Shown: in pieces, positions 16,593-25,877 of the stretch | How positions within the stretch are numbered: the first letter of the stretch is position 1 | How the letters are laid out: each line of letters starts with the position of its first letter | NCBI RefSeq assembly: GCF_902859585.1 | Contig: NZ_CADIJM010000001.1 | Location: forward strand, 1-64,000 | DNA from: Achromobacter animicus | GTDB taxonomy: Bacteria; Pseudomonadota; Gammaproteobacteria; Burkholderiales; Burkholderiaceae_B | Direction: 5' to 3' | Length of the DNA: 64,000 bases | The notes under the pieces: model-generated | The model's input: only the letters and a program-made list of their open reading frames with translations | The model's database searches: none | What the model was told of the DNA's origin: nothing | Position numbers and translations under genes: made by a program

Positions 16593-18119
16593 ATGTCCCA
16601 CCCCAAGCCTTCCGTCCCGCTGCTCCTCGTCATCGGCGCGCTGACGTTCATCGACTTCCTGCAGAACGGCATGGCCACCTTTGGCGCAGCGCCCATCATG
16701 GGAGAAATCGGCGCCAGCCCCGAGGAATACACCCACATCGCGCTCATCTACGCCTGCGTGGCGGTCATGATGATCGCGTTGCAGGGCTGGCTTACGCATC
16801 GGCTGGGCTTGCGCGCCTACCTGCTGGCGTCGCTGGCCGCCGCCGGCATGGGCGCGGCGGTCTGCGCGCTGGCGCAGGACCCGGCGCAATTCCTGTTGGG
16901 GCGCGTGTTGATGGCGCTGGGCTGCGCAGCGATGCTTACCTCGTCCCGGCTGACCGTCAACCTGATTCCGCCCAGCCCCGCGCGCTTCCTGGGCATCAAG
17001 GCCTTGGCGACCGGCCTGTGCCTGGGGACCGCGCTGGCGCCCTGGCTGGCCGCGATGGCGGTCGAGCACGATGGCTGGCCGTTGATGTTCTGGCTGATCG
17101 CGGCGTTGTCGGTGCTGGCGATGGCGCCCGTCTTGCTGGCCATGCCGGGACGCGAGGCGGGATCGGTCCTGGCCGGCAACGTGCGCCTGCTGCCGATCGC
17201 CGCGCTGGGCGCGGGCAGCTTCCTGGTGCTGCATGCGTTGCAGCGCGCGTATTACGACTTCTTCAGCCACGGCAGCCTCCTGGCGCTGTCGGCGGCGGCG
17301 GGGGTAGCCGCGCTGGGTTACTTCGTGTGGTCGGAAACGCGCAACGGCGCGCCGCTGCTCCGGCTGGGCGGCATGAACGAAGCACGGTTCCTCTGCGGAC
17401 TGGCGCTCTTCACGGTCTGCTATGTGATGCTCGGGGCCAATGGCTACCTGGTGCCGGTGATGCTGCAGCGTGCGCTGGGGCAGGCCTGGGTCACCGCGGG
17501 CAAATTCTTTGCGCTGGGATTGGGGGCGGGCGTGCTGACCTGGGCCGTGATGTCGCAATTGCTGCCGCGCTGGCCCTCGCCGCGCAAGTTCTTCGTGACC
17601 GGCTTCCTGGCGCTGGCGGCGTTCGGGGTGTGGATGTCACGCTTGACGCCCACGGCCAACATGTGGACCGACGTGTTTCCCGCGCTGGCCTGCTACGGCA
17701 TGTTCATCATGACCCTCATGCCCACGACCGCGATGCAGACCTTTACGGGCCTGACGGGCGACCCGGCAGTGTTCGCTCATGCGCAGCAGGTCAAGAACAT
17801 GCTGGCGCAGGTCGGCCAGGCGCTGGGGATCATGCTGGCCACCATCGGGCAGCAGTGGTTCACGTCGCGGCACTACACGGTGCTGCGGGAAAGCATTGCG
17901 ACGGGCAATGCGCAGTTCGAGGCGGCGATGGCGCAGCTGACCGCCTATTTCACCGCGGCGGCGGGGCCGGCACAGGCGCGGCAGCTTGCCACGGCGCAGA
18001 TCGCGCAACTGCTGGACCAGCAGTCGGTGCTGCTGGCCAGCCTGGATCATTTCCGAATCGTGGCGGGCGTGGCGCTGGTGGCGGCCGTCGTCAGCCTAGT
18101 CCAGCGCGTGTTCCGCTAG
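16593..18119 (+). CDS. MFS transporter, drug:H+ antiporter-like
   Basis: The 508-residue membrane protein has about 14 hydrophobic segments, consistent with the DHA2 (EmrB/QacA-like) group. It starts with PLLLVIGALTFIDFLQNGMATFGAAPIMGEIGAS and has long hydrophobic stretches to the C-terminal helix VAGVALVAAVVSLV. The linked MarR gene and shared operator suggest an inducible exporter of a toxic compound. No adjacent EmrA-type adaptor is present, so export to the periplasm is more likely than a tripartite pump. The substrate is unknown. Confidence 0.88.
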   Translation: MSHPKPSVPLLLVIGALTFIDFLQNGMATFGAAPIMGEIGASPEEYTHIALIYACVAVMMIALQGWLTHRLGLRAYLLASLAAAGMGAAVCALAQDPAQFLLGRVLMALGCAAMLTSSRLTVNLIPPSPARFLGIKALATGLCLGTALAPWLAAMAVEHDGWPLMFWLIAALSVLAMAPVLLAMPGREAGSVLAGNVRLLPIAALGAGSFLVLHALQRAYYDFFSHGSLLALSAAAGVAALGYFVWSETRNGAPLLRLGGMNEARFLCGLALFTVCYVMLGANGYLVPVMLQRALGQAWVTAGKFFALGLGAGVLTWAVMSQLLPRWPSPRKFFVTGFLALAAFGVWMSRLTPTANMWTDVFPALACYGMFIMTLMPTTAMQTFTGLTGDPAVFAHAQQVKNMLAQVGQALGIMLATIGQQWFTSRHYTVLRESIATGNAQFEAAMAQLTAYFTAAAGPAQARQLATAQIAQLLDQQSVLLASLDHFRIVAGVALVAAVVSLVQRVFR

Positions 18120-18128
18120 GAGAAGGGT

Positions 18129-19391
18129 TCAGTTGCCGCCCAGCTGCGCGATGATCTGCCGCGCCACGTCCGCCAGCGACAGGCCGCCGTCCATTGCCGC
18201 GCGTTGCAGGCGTTCGTGCGCCGCCTGCTCGGTCAGGCCGTAGCGGCTGATCAACAGCAGCTTGGCGCGGTCGATGCGTTTCCTGTCGTCCAGCGCGCCC
18301 CGCACGCTGGTCAGCGCATCGTCGGCGTGCTGCATGCGCAGCGTCTGCTCGCGCATCATGTCCAGAATCGACCGTTCCAGCTCGCCGCCCACGCCGTCCT
18401 CGGGCGGCACATCCAGGATGCGGCTCTGCACGCTGAACACCATGCTGGGGACGCGGCCGCTGGCATGATCGGTGTAGCGGCTGAGCAGGAGGCGGCGGTC
18501 GTCCAGTTCCTGGCGGGTGTCGGCGATGCGCCGGGCGCACTGCTGCGCCAGTTCCTGCGCCAATTGGGTTTCAACGTTGCGCATGGCGTCGATGCGCGCC
18601 GTACACAGGTCGAACCACAGCTCGGCCAGGCCGCTGTCGACGCGCTGCGCGTCCGACGTGTGCTGCGCCATGTCGCGCATGCGTTGCACGGGTTGCGCCT
18701 GCTGCTGGATCTGGTCCCACGCCTGCAGTGGCGCGCCCTGCACATACTGCGAGTAGACGCCGAAGCTGCGGGCCTGGTTGGCCGCGAGGCCCAGCATGCG
18801 CGCCTTGCGGGCGTCGTCGAACCAGCCGGCTGTAAAGCCCATGACGCCGCAGGCGCGCTCCTGGCCGCTCAGTTCCTTGCCTTGCATGAAATTCAGCAGC
18901 GCCACCAACAGGCGCGTGACATCCGGATCGAGTGAAGAGTCGGCGGCTTCGAAGACCACTGCAAGCAGGCTGCCGATCACCTGGGTGAATCGGGTATCGG
19001 CGTCTTCCACCGCCACGCGCCGGTCGCGGACCTCGCGGCGCAAGGCCGGCAGCTCGTCCAGCCGGAAGAGGGCGTAGGCGATGCAATTGAGCAGGCGTGC
19101 CCGGCCGCTGCCGGCCGCGGGGTCGGATTCCAGTCCATCAAGAAATGTGCGTACGCCGGCTTCCACGGCCTGCGCGTCGCTCGACAGGCCGGCAAGCACC
19201 GGCTGCAGCCGGTCCGCGGCGCTGCACAGGGTCAGGTTGGAGTAGCCGCGCTCCTTTTGCAGCGCGTGCACCAGCGCACTGATGCGCAGCACCAGGTCGC
19301 AGGTGGCGGCCAGGACTTCCAGTCCTTGAAGTTCGCTGCGGCGGGCGGCGAGCAGGAAGCGCAGCGGCGGCGGCATGTGGCGTTCGGCCAT
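18129..19391 (-). CDS. Nitrate/nitrite-responsive antiterminator, NIT-ANTAR (NasR-like)
   Basis: A 420-residue protein with an N-terminal NIT sensor of nitrate and nitrite (about 20-280, marked by LVHALQKERGYSNLTL) and a C-terminal ANTAR RNA-binding domain (about 355-415, RAKLLLISRYGLTEQAAHERLQRA and LSLADVARQII). Klebsiella NasR has the same structure and, with nitrate or nitrite bound, prevents termination in the leader of the nas operon. Here the gene is last in the nirB-nirD-FNT-kinase-cobA series, whose leader holds a terminator at 25782-25821, so it very probably acts there. Confidence 0.92.
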   Translation of the reverse strand: MAERHMPPPLRFLLAARRSELQGLEVLAATCDLVLRISALVHALQKERGYSNLTLCSAADRLQPVLAGLSSDAQAVEAGVRTFLDGLESDPAAGSGRARLLNCIAYALFRLDELPALRREVRDRRVAVEDADTRFTQVIGSLLAVVFEAADSSLDPDVTRLLVALLNFMQGKELSGQERACGVMGFTAGWFDDARKARMLGLAANQARSFGVYSQYVQGAPLQAWDQIQQQAQPVQRMRDMAQHTSDAQRVDSGLAELWFDLCTARIDAMRNVETQLAQELAQQCARRIADTRQELDDRRLLLSRYTDHASGRVPSMVFSVQSRILDVPPEDGVGGELERSILDMMREQTLRMQHADDALTSVRGALDDRKRIDRAKLLLISRYGLTEQAAHERLQRAAMDGGLSLADVARQIIAQLGGN

Positions 19392-19430
19392 CGGTATCTC
19401 TGTGCGGGGTGAGGCGCGTCTTCGCGGAAA

Positions 19431-20207
19431 TCAGGCCGTCCGGCGTTGCGGCGCAAGCACGCCGCCCGCGTCGTCCAGCACGCCGAACATACGGCAGGCG
19501 GCGACTTCGCCGATGACCAGCACGGCAGGGCTGCGCAACCGGAAGGTCTGGGCATCGGACGCCATGCTGGCCAGCGTCGACGGACAGACCCGCTGGCCGG
19601 GAAGCGACGCGCGCTCGATCATCGCTACCGGCGTGTCCGGCGCCATGCCGGCAGCCAGCAACTGGGCGGTCATGTCGTGCACCTTTGCCACGCCCATGTA
19701 GACCACCAGCGTCGTGCCGCTGCGTGCCAAGCCCGACCAGTCGGGCGTTGCGCCGTCCTGCGAATGCGCGGTGATGAGTGTAACGCCCTGGGCCATGCCA
19801 CGCTGCGTCAGCGGGATCCCGGCCGACGTTGCCGCGGCCAGCCCGGCGGTGATGCCGTTTACGATTTCGCAGGCTACGCCGTGGTCGCTAAGCCACTGCG
19901 CTTCCTCGCCGCCGCGGCCGAAGATGCAGGGATCGCCGCCCTTGAGCCGTGCCACGCGCAGGCCCTGGCGGGCGTAGCGCAGCATCAGGCGCTGGATGAA
20001 GTCCTGCGGCGTGGAGCGGCAGCCCCCGCGCTTGCCCACGCGCACGATGCGGGCGTTGGGGCAGTGCTGCAGGATCTCGGGGTTGACCAGGTCGTCGACC
20101 AGGACCACGTCGGCCCGGGCAAGCGCCTTGACGGCTTTCAAGGTCAGCAGCTCGGGATCGCCGGGGCCGGCGCCGATCAGGGACACGGTGGGATTCGTGG
20201 CGGGCAT
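19431..20207 (-). CDS. cobA: Uroporphyrinogen-III C-methyltransferase
   Basis: The 258-residue enzyme transfers two methyl groups from SAM to uroporphyrinogen III, giving precorrin-2 for siroheme. Family signatures are VSLIGAGPGDPELLTLKAV at the N-terminus, VARLKGGDPCIFGRGGEE near 83-100 and VYMGVAK near 170. It lacks the CysG dehydrogenase/ferrochelatase part. Siroheme is the cofactor of NirB encoded in the same operon, which explains its place here, 12 bases after the kinase gene. Confidence 0.94.
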   Translation of the reverse strand: MPATNPTVSLIGAGPGDPELLTLKAVKALARADVVLVDDLVNPEILQHCPNARIVRVGKRGGCRSTPQDFIQRLMLRYARQGLRVARLKGGDPCIFGRGGEEAQWLSDHGVACEIVNGITAGLAAATSAGIPLTQRGMAQGVTLITAHSQDGATPDWSGLARSGTTLVVYMGVAKVHDMTAQLLAAGMAPDTPVAMIERASLPGQRVCPSTLASMASDAQTFRLRSPAVLVIGEVAACRMFGVLDDAGGVLAPQRRTA

Positions 20208-20219
20208 GGTCGTCTCGTT

Positions 20220-21965
20220 TCAGGAGGTCAGGGCCTGGATCACGATCACGATGGCCAGGATCAGGCACAGGCCTTTCCAGAAAGCCACCGGATTGCGTTC
20301 CAAGAGGGGCAGGCGTTCGCCGCCGCGCACGTCGGGCGGATTGCGCAGCGCGTGCGTGAATTCGGACAGCTCGGGCGTGCGGTGCTGCGGGTCGGGATGC
20401 AGGGCCCGGCTGAGCACGCTGTCGATCCACGCCGGGATTTCGCGTTCCCGGTCCAGCACCGACACGTAGGTCAGCCGTAGTTGCGCGGCGCGGCTGCGCG
20501 ATCGCGCGACATCGGCGCCATACGGCAGGCGGCCGGACAGCATCTGGTACAGGATCGCGGCCAGCGAATAGATGTCGGACCGCGCCGTGCCGGCTTCGCC
20601 GAGGAAGTACTCGGGCGCCGCATATTGGGCGGTGCCCAGCACCGGCATGGCGTCGTCGCCATCGGCGCCCAGTTCCTGGATGCCGGCCGTCCGGGCCGAG
20701 CCCAGATCGATGATCTTTGCCGTGCCGTCGGGCGTGATCAGAATGTTGTCCGGCCGCAGATCCTGATGCACGATCTCCAGCCGGTGAAACGCCTGCAGGC
20801 CGCGTGCGATCTGCTCGATGATGGCGATTGCCGGTTCCAGCGCCGGACGCGGATTGGCCGCCATCCATTGCGTCAGCGTGCGGCCTTCGATGTATTCGCT
20901 CACGGTGTAGAGCGAGCGGCGCTGCCGCGTGCGCGGCCAGGCGCGCACGACGTGGCGGCTGTCGATGCGGCGCGCCAGCCATTCCTCGGTCAAGAGGCGT
21001 TCCAGATAGGCGGGGTCGTGCCGCAGGTCCAAGGACGGGATCTTGATGACGACGGTGTCGCCGCTGTCGAGGTCTTCGGCCAGGTAAACGTGGCTGCGGC
21101 TGCTGGCGCGCAGCTCGTCCGTGATGCGAAAGCCTTCGAACGTCTGACCCACGTCCAGCAACGGCGGACAGGGCAGGCTGCCGGAATACTGCGCCATCTC
21201 AGCGGCCTGGCGCGCGGGCAGGGCGTCGACGCGCACGATTTGCATGGTCAGGTTGTCGTCGCTGCCGCGGGCAAGCGCCAGCGCGACCAATGCGCGCGCG
21301 GCGGCGTCCAGATCGCTGGCGTTGGCGGCCACGGCCTCGCGCAGATCGTCGTCGCCGACATGCTCGTACACGCCATCGGTCGCCAGCAGGAACACGTCGC
21401 CGGGTTCCACGGCCTGGGTGTGATAGTCGATTTCCAGATGCGGCGCCAGGCCCAGCGCGCGGCCCAGGTAACTTTTGTCGTGCGCGACCCAGACGCGGTG
21501 ATCCTCGGTCAGCTGCTCGATCGCGCCATCCCGCAGGCGATAGATGCGCGCGTCGCCGATATGCAGGATGTGCGCGGTGGCGCCCTTGAGCACCATCACG
21601 GTCAGCGTGCAGACGTAGCCGCTGTCCTGGTCTTGCCCATGGCGCTGGCGGCTTTGCGAATGCAGCCAGGCGTTGGCCGCGCTGAGCACCTTCTGGGCCG
21701 ACTTCTTCACGGACCAGGTCTCGGGCGTGCAGTAATAGTCTTCCAGAAAGCTGGCCACCGCCGTCTCGCTGGCGATGTGGCTGACGTTGCTGCTGCTGAT
21801 GCCGTCGGCCAGCGCGATGGCGATGCCTTTGGCGCCCAGGAGCGGCTCGCCCGGCACGCACAGCCCGTGGAAGTCCTGGTTGACGGGCTTGACGCCGCGA
21901 TCGGTGTGCTGGCCCACCGCCACTGTCAGCGAGGCGGCGGGCGCGCCGGGCGTAAAGCTGTCCAT
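20220..21965 (-). CDS. Bifunctional PP2C phosphatase / Ser-Thr protein kinase
   Basis: About 581 residues from ATG 21965; upstream in-frame sequence lies inside the FNT gene and is not part of the protein. Residues about 10-245 are a PP2C phosphatase (GVKPVNQDFHG, ALADGIS, LLATDGVYEHV, GSDDNLTMQI), about 270-530 a Hanks-type kinase (VVIKIP lysine, HQDLRPDN catalytic loop, IDLG in place of DFG, YAAPE), and the C-terminus is one membrane helix. Pseudomonas nitrite/nitrate assimilation clusters carry a comparable kinase gene. Its target is unknown; neighbours such as the nitrite channel or NasR-like protein are candidates by context only. Confidence 0.9.
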   Translation of the reverse strand: MDSFTPGAPAASLTVAVGQHTDRGVKPVNQDFHGLCVPGEPLLGAKGIAIALADGISSSNVSHIASETAVASFLEDYYCTPETWSVKKSAQKVLSAANAWLHSQSRQRHGQDQDSGYVCTLTVMVLKGATAHILHIGDARIYRLRDGAIEQLTEDHRVWVAHDKSYLGRALGLAPHLEIDYHTQAVEPGDVFLLATDGVYEHVGDDDLREAVAANASDLDAAARALVALALARGSDDNLTMQIVRVDALPARQAAEMAQYSGSLPCPPLLDVGQTFEGFRITDELRASSRSHVYLAEDLDSGDTVVIKIPSLDLRHDPAYLERLLTEEWLARRIDSRHVVRAWPRTRQRRSLYTVSEYIEGRTLTQWMAANPRPALEPAIAIIEQIARGLQAFHRLEIVHQDLRPDNILITPDGTAKIIDLGSARTAGIQELGADGDDAMPVLGTAQYAAPEYFLGEAGTARSDIYSLAAILYQMLSGRLPYGADVARSRSRAAQLRLTYVSVLDREREIPAWIDSVLSRALHPDPQHRTPELSEFTHALRNPPDVRGGERLPLLERNPVAFWKGLCLILAIVIVIQALTS

Positions 21966-21976
21966 GCCGGGTCGTA

Positions 21977-22789
21977 TCAGTTGAAGCGGCGCTTGGGCGC
22001 GGTCTTCATGTGCGTGGTGTAGAGCGTCAGGCCCGTCAGCGAGATGCCGCCGATCAGGTTGCCCAGCACCACCGGGATTTCGTTCCAGATCATGTAGTCC
22101 ATGATCGAGAAGTTGCCGCCCATGATCATGGCTGACGGGAACAGGAACATGTTGACGATGGAGTGCTCGAAGCCCATCGCGAAGAACAGCATGACGGGCA
22201 TCCACATGGCGATGACCTTGCCGCTGACGGTGGTCGAGATCATGGCGCCCACGACGCCCAGCGACACCATCCAGTTGCACAGCACGCCGCGGATGAAGAT
22301 GGTCAGCATGCCGCCCGCGCCGTATTCCTTGTAGCCCAGCGTGCGGTCTTCGCCGATGTGCGAGATGACCTGGCCGACCTTGTTGGGCGGCACCGAAAAG
22401 CCGTACGTGAAGACGATGGCCATCAGTACGGCGACGGTCAGCGCGCCCAGGAAGTTGCCCACGAAGACCTTGCCCCAGTGCTTGAGGATGCCGCCCATCG
22501 TGACGCCGGGCCGCTTGTCAAAGAGCGCCAGCGGGGTCAGTACGAATACGCCCGTCAGAAGGTCGAAGCCCATCAGGTACAGGATGCAGAACCCGACGGG
22601 AAAGAGCGCGGCGCCCAGGATGGGCGAGCCGGTCTGCACCGTGACGGTGACGGCGAAGACCGCGGCAATCGCGAGGATGGCGCCGGCCATGAAGGCGCGG
22701 ATCAGGACGTCGCGGGTTGCCATGTAGAGCTTCGATTCGCCGGCATCCACCATCTTGGTGACGAACTCGGAGGGAGCGAGGTAGGACAT
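21977..22789 (-). CDS. Formate/nitrite transporter family channel (NirC-like)
   Basis: A 270-residue inner-membrane protein with six hydrophobic segments, typical of the FNT family. Marks are FVTKMVDAGESKL at the N-terminus, NFLGALTVAVLMAIVFTYG and RGVLCNWMVSLGVVGAMIS in the third to fourth repeat, and GFEHSIVNMFLFPSAMIMGG. FNT proteins form pentameric channels for nitrite or formate. Location between nirD and cobA points to nitrite uptake for assimilation. Confidence 0.92.
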   Translation of the reverse strand: MSYLAPSEFVTKMVDAGESKLYMATRDVLIRAFMAGAILAIAAVFAVTVTVQTGSPILGAALFPVGFCILYLMGFDLLTGVFVLTPLALFDKRPGVTMGGILKHWGKVFVGNFLGALTVAVLMAIVFTYGFSVPPNKVGQVISHIGEDRTLGYKEYGAGGMLTIFIRGVLCNWMVSLGVVGAMISTTVSGKVIAMWMPVMLFFAMGFEHSIVNMFLFPSAMIMGGNFSIMDYMIWNEIPVVLGNLIGGISLTGLTLYTTHMKTAPKRRFN

Positions 22790-22838
22790 GATGTTTCCTG
22801 TTGCTGTGCTGATGTGATGAATACGTTTGCGGCGGTCG

Positions 22839-23189
22839 TCAGGCGATTTCGACCGCGTCGCCGTTCAAGCGCACCTGCCAGGTCTGCAGGCGCTGCTCGG
22901 GAAATTGCACGCAGCTGCCGTCCGCCAGCCGGAAGTGCTGCTTGTAGAGCGGAGACGCCACCACCAGGTCGCCGGCCAGCTGGCCCACGATTCCACGGCC
23001 GATGACGTTGGCGCCGGACTTCGGGTCGCGGTTCGACACGGCGTACAAGGTCTGGCCCGCGGCGTCGGGCAGGTAGAACAGCGCGACTTGCGCGCCATCG
23101 ACCAGGGCGACGACGCCGGAGTTGGCGACGAGGTCCTGGCGGTTGCACGCGTGGCGCCAGGCGGGGTGGGTGTTGGGCAGGGCGGCCAT
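22839..23189 (-). CDS. nirD: Nitrite reductase (NADH) small subunit
   Basis: The 116-residue protein has the Rieske-like fold of NirD but without cluster ligands, as normal for this subunit (ALVDGAQVALFYLP, LYAVSNRDPKSGANVIGRGIVG, SPLYKQHFRLADGSCV). It is the partner of NirB. Its ATG shares the A of the nirB TGA stop (TGATG), which indicates coupled translation. Confidence 0.95.
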   Translation of the reverse strand: MAALPNTHPAWRHACNRQDLVANSGVVALVDGAQVALFYLPDAAGQTLYAVSNRDPKSGANVIGRGIVGQLAGDLVVASPLYKQHFRLADGSCVQFPEQRLQTWQVRLNGDAVEIA

Positions 23190-25750
23190 CAGACGATCTC
23201 CTCGGCAATCGGGATGACGCGCTGGACGGCGCGCGCCGGGGCCGGACGGGGCTGGCCGCGTTCCTGAACGAACTGGATGTCGGGGTCGCCCTGGCTGTCG
23301 TTGACGAAGGTGCGAAAGCGCTTGAGCTTTTCAGGGTCGCTGAGGGCGTTGGCCCATTCGCATTCGTAGCGGTCCACCACCAGTTGCATCTGCGCTTCAA
23401 GCTCGGCGCCCAGGCCCAGGCTGTCGTCGATCACGACCGCCTTCAGATAGTCCAGGCCGCCTTCCAGCGACTCGCGCCACACCGACGTGCGCTGCAGCTT
23501 GTCGGCCGTGCGGATGTAGAACATCAAGAGGCGGTCGATGTAGCGGATGAGGGTGGCGTCGTCCAGGTCGGTGGCAAAGAGCTCGGCGTGGCGCGGGCGC
23601 ATGCCGCCGTTGCCGCACACGTACAGGTTCCAGCCGTTTTCGGTGGCGATGACGCCGATGTCCTTGCTTTGCGCTTCGGCGCATTCGCGGGTGCAGCCGG
23701 ACACGGCGAACTTCAGCTTGTGCGGGGCGCGCAGGCCTTTGTAGCGGTGCTCGATGTCCAGCGCCATCTTCACGCTGTCCTGCACGCCGAAGCGGCACCA
23801 GGTGCTGCCGACGCAGGACTTCACGGTGCGGGTGGACTTGCCGTAGGCGTGGCCCGTCTCGAAGCCGGCGGCGATGAGTTCCGACCAGATGCCGGGCAGC
23901 TCGTGCAGTTGCGCGCCGAACAGGTCGATGCGCTGGCCGCCCGTCACCTTGACGTACAGGTTGTATTTCTTGGCGACCATGCCGACGGCGATCAGGCCGT
24001 CCGGCGTGACTTCGCCGGCCGGCATGCGCGGCACCACCGAATAGGTGCCGTTCTTCTGCATGTTGGCCATGAAGGTGTCGTTGGTGTCCTGCAGCGGCAC
24101 CAGGTGCGGGTCCTGGATGGGCCGGTTCCAGCAGGACGCGAGGATCGAGCCGATGGCGGGCTTGCAGATCTCGCAGCCGACGTGACCACGGCCGTGGCTG
24201 GCCAGGATTTCTTCGAAGGTCTCGGCGCCGCTCACGCGCACGATCGCGTACAGCTCCTGGCGGGTGTAGGCAAAGTGCTCGCACAGGCTCTTGTCCACCA
24301 CGACGCCGCGGCTGGCCAGTTCGTGTTCGACCACCTGCTTGAGCAGGCCCGCGCAGCCGCCGCAGCCCGAGGCCGCCTTGGTGCAGGCCTTGACGCCCGC
24401 CAGGTCCGTACAGCCGCCGTCGATGGCGTCGCAGACGGCGCCCTTGCTGACGTTGTGGCAGGAGCAGATCGTGGCGGTGGCGGGCAGAGCGTCCACGCCC
24501 AGCAGCGGCGCGGCCTGGCCTTGCGGCAGGATCAGGCTGGACGGATCCGCGGGCGGTGCGATGCCGTTCTGCGCGTATTGCAGCAGCGTGTCGTAGTAGC
24601 TGTTGTCGCCCACCAGCACCGCGCCCAGGACACGCTTGCCGTCCTCGGAGATCACCAGGCGGCGGTAGCTGGAACCGGCCTCATCGATGAAACGGTAGCT
24701 GCGCGAGCCGGGCGTGGCCCCGTGCGCGTCGCCAATCGACCCCACGTCCACGCCCAACAGCTTGAGCTTTGTGGACATGTCGGCCCCCGAAAAGGCCTGT
24801 TCCGGCGCGCCGCACAGTTCGGCGGCGACAATGCGGGCCATCTGGTAGCCGGGGGCAACCAGACCGAATACCGTGCCGTTCCACGACGCGCATTCGCCGA
24901 TGGCGTAGATGTGTTCGTCGCTGCTGCGGCAGCGGTCGTCGATGGCGACACCGCCGCGCTCGGCCAGCGCCAGCCCGGCCTTGCGCGCCAGGAACACCTG
25001 CGGACGGATGCCGGCCGAGAACACGATCAGGTCGGTTTCCAGCGGGGCGCCTTCAGCAAAGCGCATGCGGTAGCGGTATTGCGTGCCCGGCTTGATGTCC
25101 TGCGTGGCGCGCGACAGGTGCACGCCCACGCCCAGCGCCTCGATGCGCGCCTTCAGCGCCGCGCCGCCGGCCTCGTCCAATTGCACCGGCATCAGGCGCG
25201 GCGCGAACTCGACCACGTGCGCTTCCAGATTCAGCGACTTGAGCGCGTTGGCCGCTTCCAGCCCCAAGAGCCCGCCGCCGACAACCACGCCGCGCCGCGC
25301 GCCGCTGGCGGCTTCGCGGATCAGGTCCAGGTCGTCGATGCTGCGATACACCAGGCGCGAATTGCCCTCGGCGCCCGCGATGGGCGGCACGAAGGGATAG
25401 GAGCCCGTCGCCAGCACCAGCTTGTCGTAGGCGAAGCGGCCATTGGCGGTGATGACTTCCCGCGCGTGGCTGTCGATGTCCAGCACGGGCTCGCCCAGGC
25501 GCAGCGTCACGCCGTCCTGCTCATACAGCGAGGCCTCGCCCAGCGCCATCGACTCGGCGTCGCGCCCGTTCAGGTACTCGGACAGATGGACGCGGTCATA
25601 GGCGCGGCGGGTTTCTTCGCCAAAGATGGTGATGCGATAGCGCTCGAGGGCGCCGCGGGCGATCAATTGCTCGACGCAATGATGGCCCACCATGCCGTTG
25701 CCGATGACAATCAGCGTCTGCAAGGAATCGGAGGTGGCCGCTGCATTCAT
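23189..25750 (-). CDS. nirB: Assimilatory nitrite reductase (NADH) large subunit
   Basis: An 853-residue cytosolic flavoprotein that reduces nitrite to ammonium with NAD(P)H. The FAD-binding part starts at IVIGNGMVG (residues 14-22) and the NAD site at VVVGGGLLGLEAA (155-167). BFD-type [2Fe-2S] cysteines are C429, C431, C463 and C466; siroheme-[4Fe-4S] ligands are C646, C652, C686 and C690 (CVGSTWC and CTREC). ATG 25750 with GGGGAAA upstream is chosen; the frame continues to 25882 through the leader terminator, which cannot be coding. It is first in the operon nirB-nirD-FNT-kinase-cobA-nasR-like. Confidence 0.96.
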   Translation of the reverse strand: MNAAATSDSLQTLIVIGNGMVGHHCVEQLIARGALERYRITIFGEETRRAYDRVHLSEYLNGRDAESMALGEASLYEQDGVTLRLGEPVLDIDSHAREVITANGRFAYDKLVLATGSYPFVPPIAGAEGNSRLVYRSIDDLDLIREAASGARRGVVVGGGLLGLEAANALKSLNLEAHVVEFAPRLMPVQLDEAGGAALKARIEALGVGVHLSRATQDIKPGTQYRYRMRFAEGAPLETDLIVFSAGIRPQVFLARKAGLALAERGGVAIDDRCRSSDEHIYAIGECASWNGTVFGLVAPGYQMARIVAAELCGAPEQAFSGADMSTKLKLLGVDVGSIGDAHGATPGSRSYRFIDEAGSSYRRLVISEDGKRVLGAVLVGDNSYYDTLLQYAQNGIAPPADPSSLILPQGQAAPLLGVDALPATATICSCHNVSKGAVCDAIDGGCTDLAGVKACTKAASGCGGCAGLLKQVVEHELASRGVVVDKSLCEHFAYTRQELYAIVRVSGAETFEEILASHGRGHVGCEICKPAIGSILASCWNRPIQDPHLVPLQDTNDTFMANMQKNGTYSVVPRMPAGEVTPDGLIAVGMVAKKYNLYVKVTGGQRIDLFGAQLHELPGIWSELIAAGFETGHAYGKSTRTVKSCVGSTWCRFGVQDSVKMALDIEHRYKGLRAPHKLKFAVSGCTRECAEAQSKDIGVIATENGWNLYVCGNGGMRPRHAELFATDLDDATLIRYIDRLLMFYIRTADKLQRTSVWRESLEGGLDYLKAVVIDDSLGLGAELEAQMQLVVDRYECEWANALSDPEKLKRFRTFVNDSQGDPDIQFVQERGQPRPAPARAVQRVIPIAEEIV

Positions 25751-25781
25751 GGGATTTCCCCAGGCTTGGATTTTCGGTTTC

Positions 25782-25821
25782 AAAAGACAAACGGCGCCCT
25801 GGACCTTTCGGTCGGGGCGCC
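25782..25821 (-). terminator. Leader terminator (attenuator) before nirB
   Basis: Read on the minus strand, GGCGCCC (25821-25815) pairs with GGGCGCC (25799-25793) and the inner GACC/GGTC stem closes a GAAA loop; TTTGTCTTTT follows. This strong intrinsic terminator lies 31 bases before the nirB start and after the sigma-54 promoter, so it would stop transcription in the leader unless an antiterminator acts. The NIT-ANTAR gene at the end of the operon is the natural candidate. Confidence 0.8.
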
Positions 25822-25846
25822 ATTGCCGGTACTGCTCACGTTGTCT

Positions 25847-25865
25847 TGCCGGGTTTGCACCCGCA
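25847..25865 (-). promoter_or_regulatory. First leader hairpin, nirB mRNA
   Basis: On the minus strand TGC-GGGT pairs with ACCC-GCA around GCAA, with one bulged G. It would form right at the 5' end of the transcript from the sigma-54 promoter. ANTAR proteins bind tandem hairpins with hexanucleotide loops; opening the top pair gives a six-base loop, but it lacks the A1/G4 pattern described for known targets, so its role is uncertain. Confidence 0.4.
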
Positions 25866-25877
25866 CATAGGCAATTA

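Noticed and set aside
16586-18154. A 522-residue open frame overlapping the MFS gene in another frame
   Set aside because: It lacks membrane helices and has shadow-like Arg/Ala/Gly composition; the frame starting at 16593 has the clear transporter sequence.
21966-22280. N-terminal extension of the PP2C-kinase protein
   Set aside because: It lies in the FNT gene in a different frame and shows no domain; the phosphatase starts normally after Met 21965.
23384-25870. A long open frame antisense to nirB
   Set aside because: It lies wholly over a clear nirB gene, is low in complexity (His/Ala/Gly/Arg-rich) and has no recognised domain.
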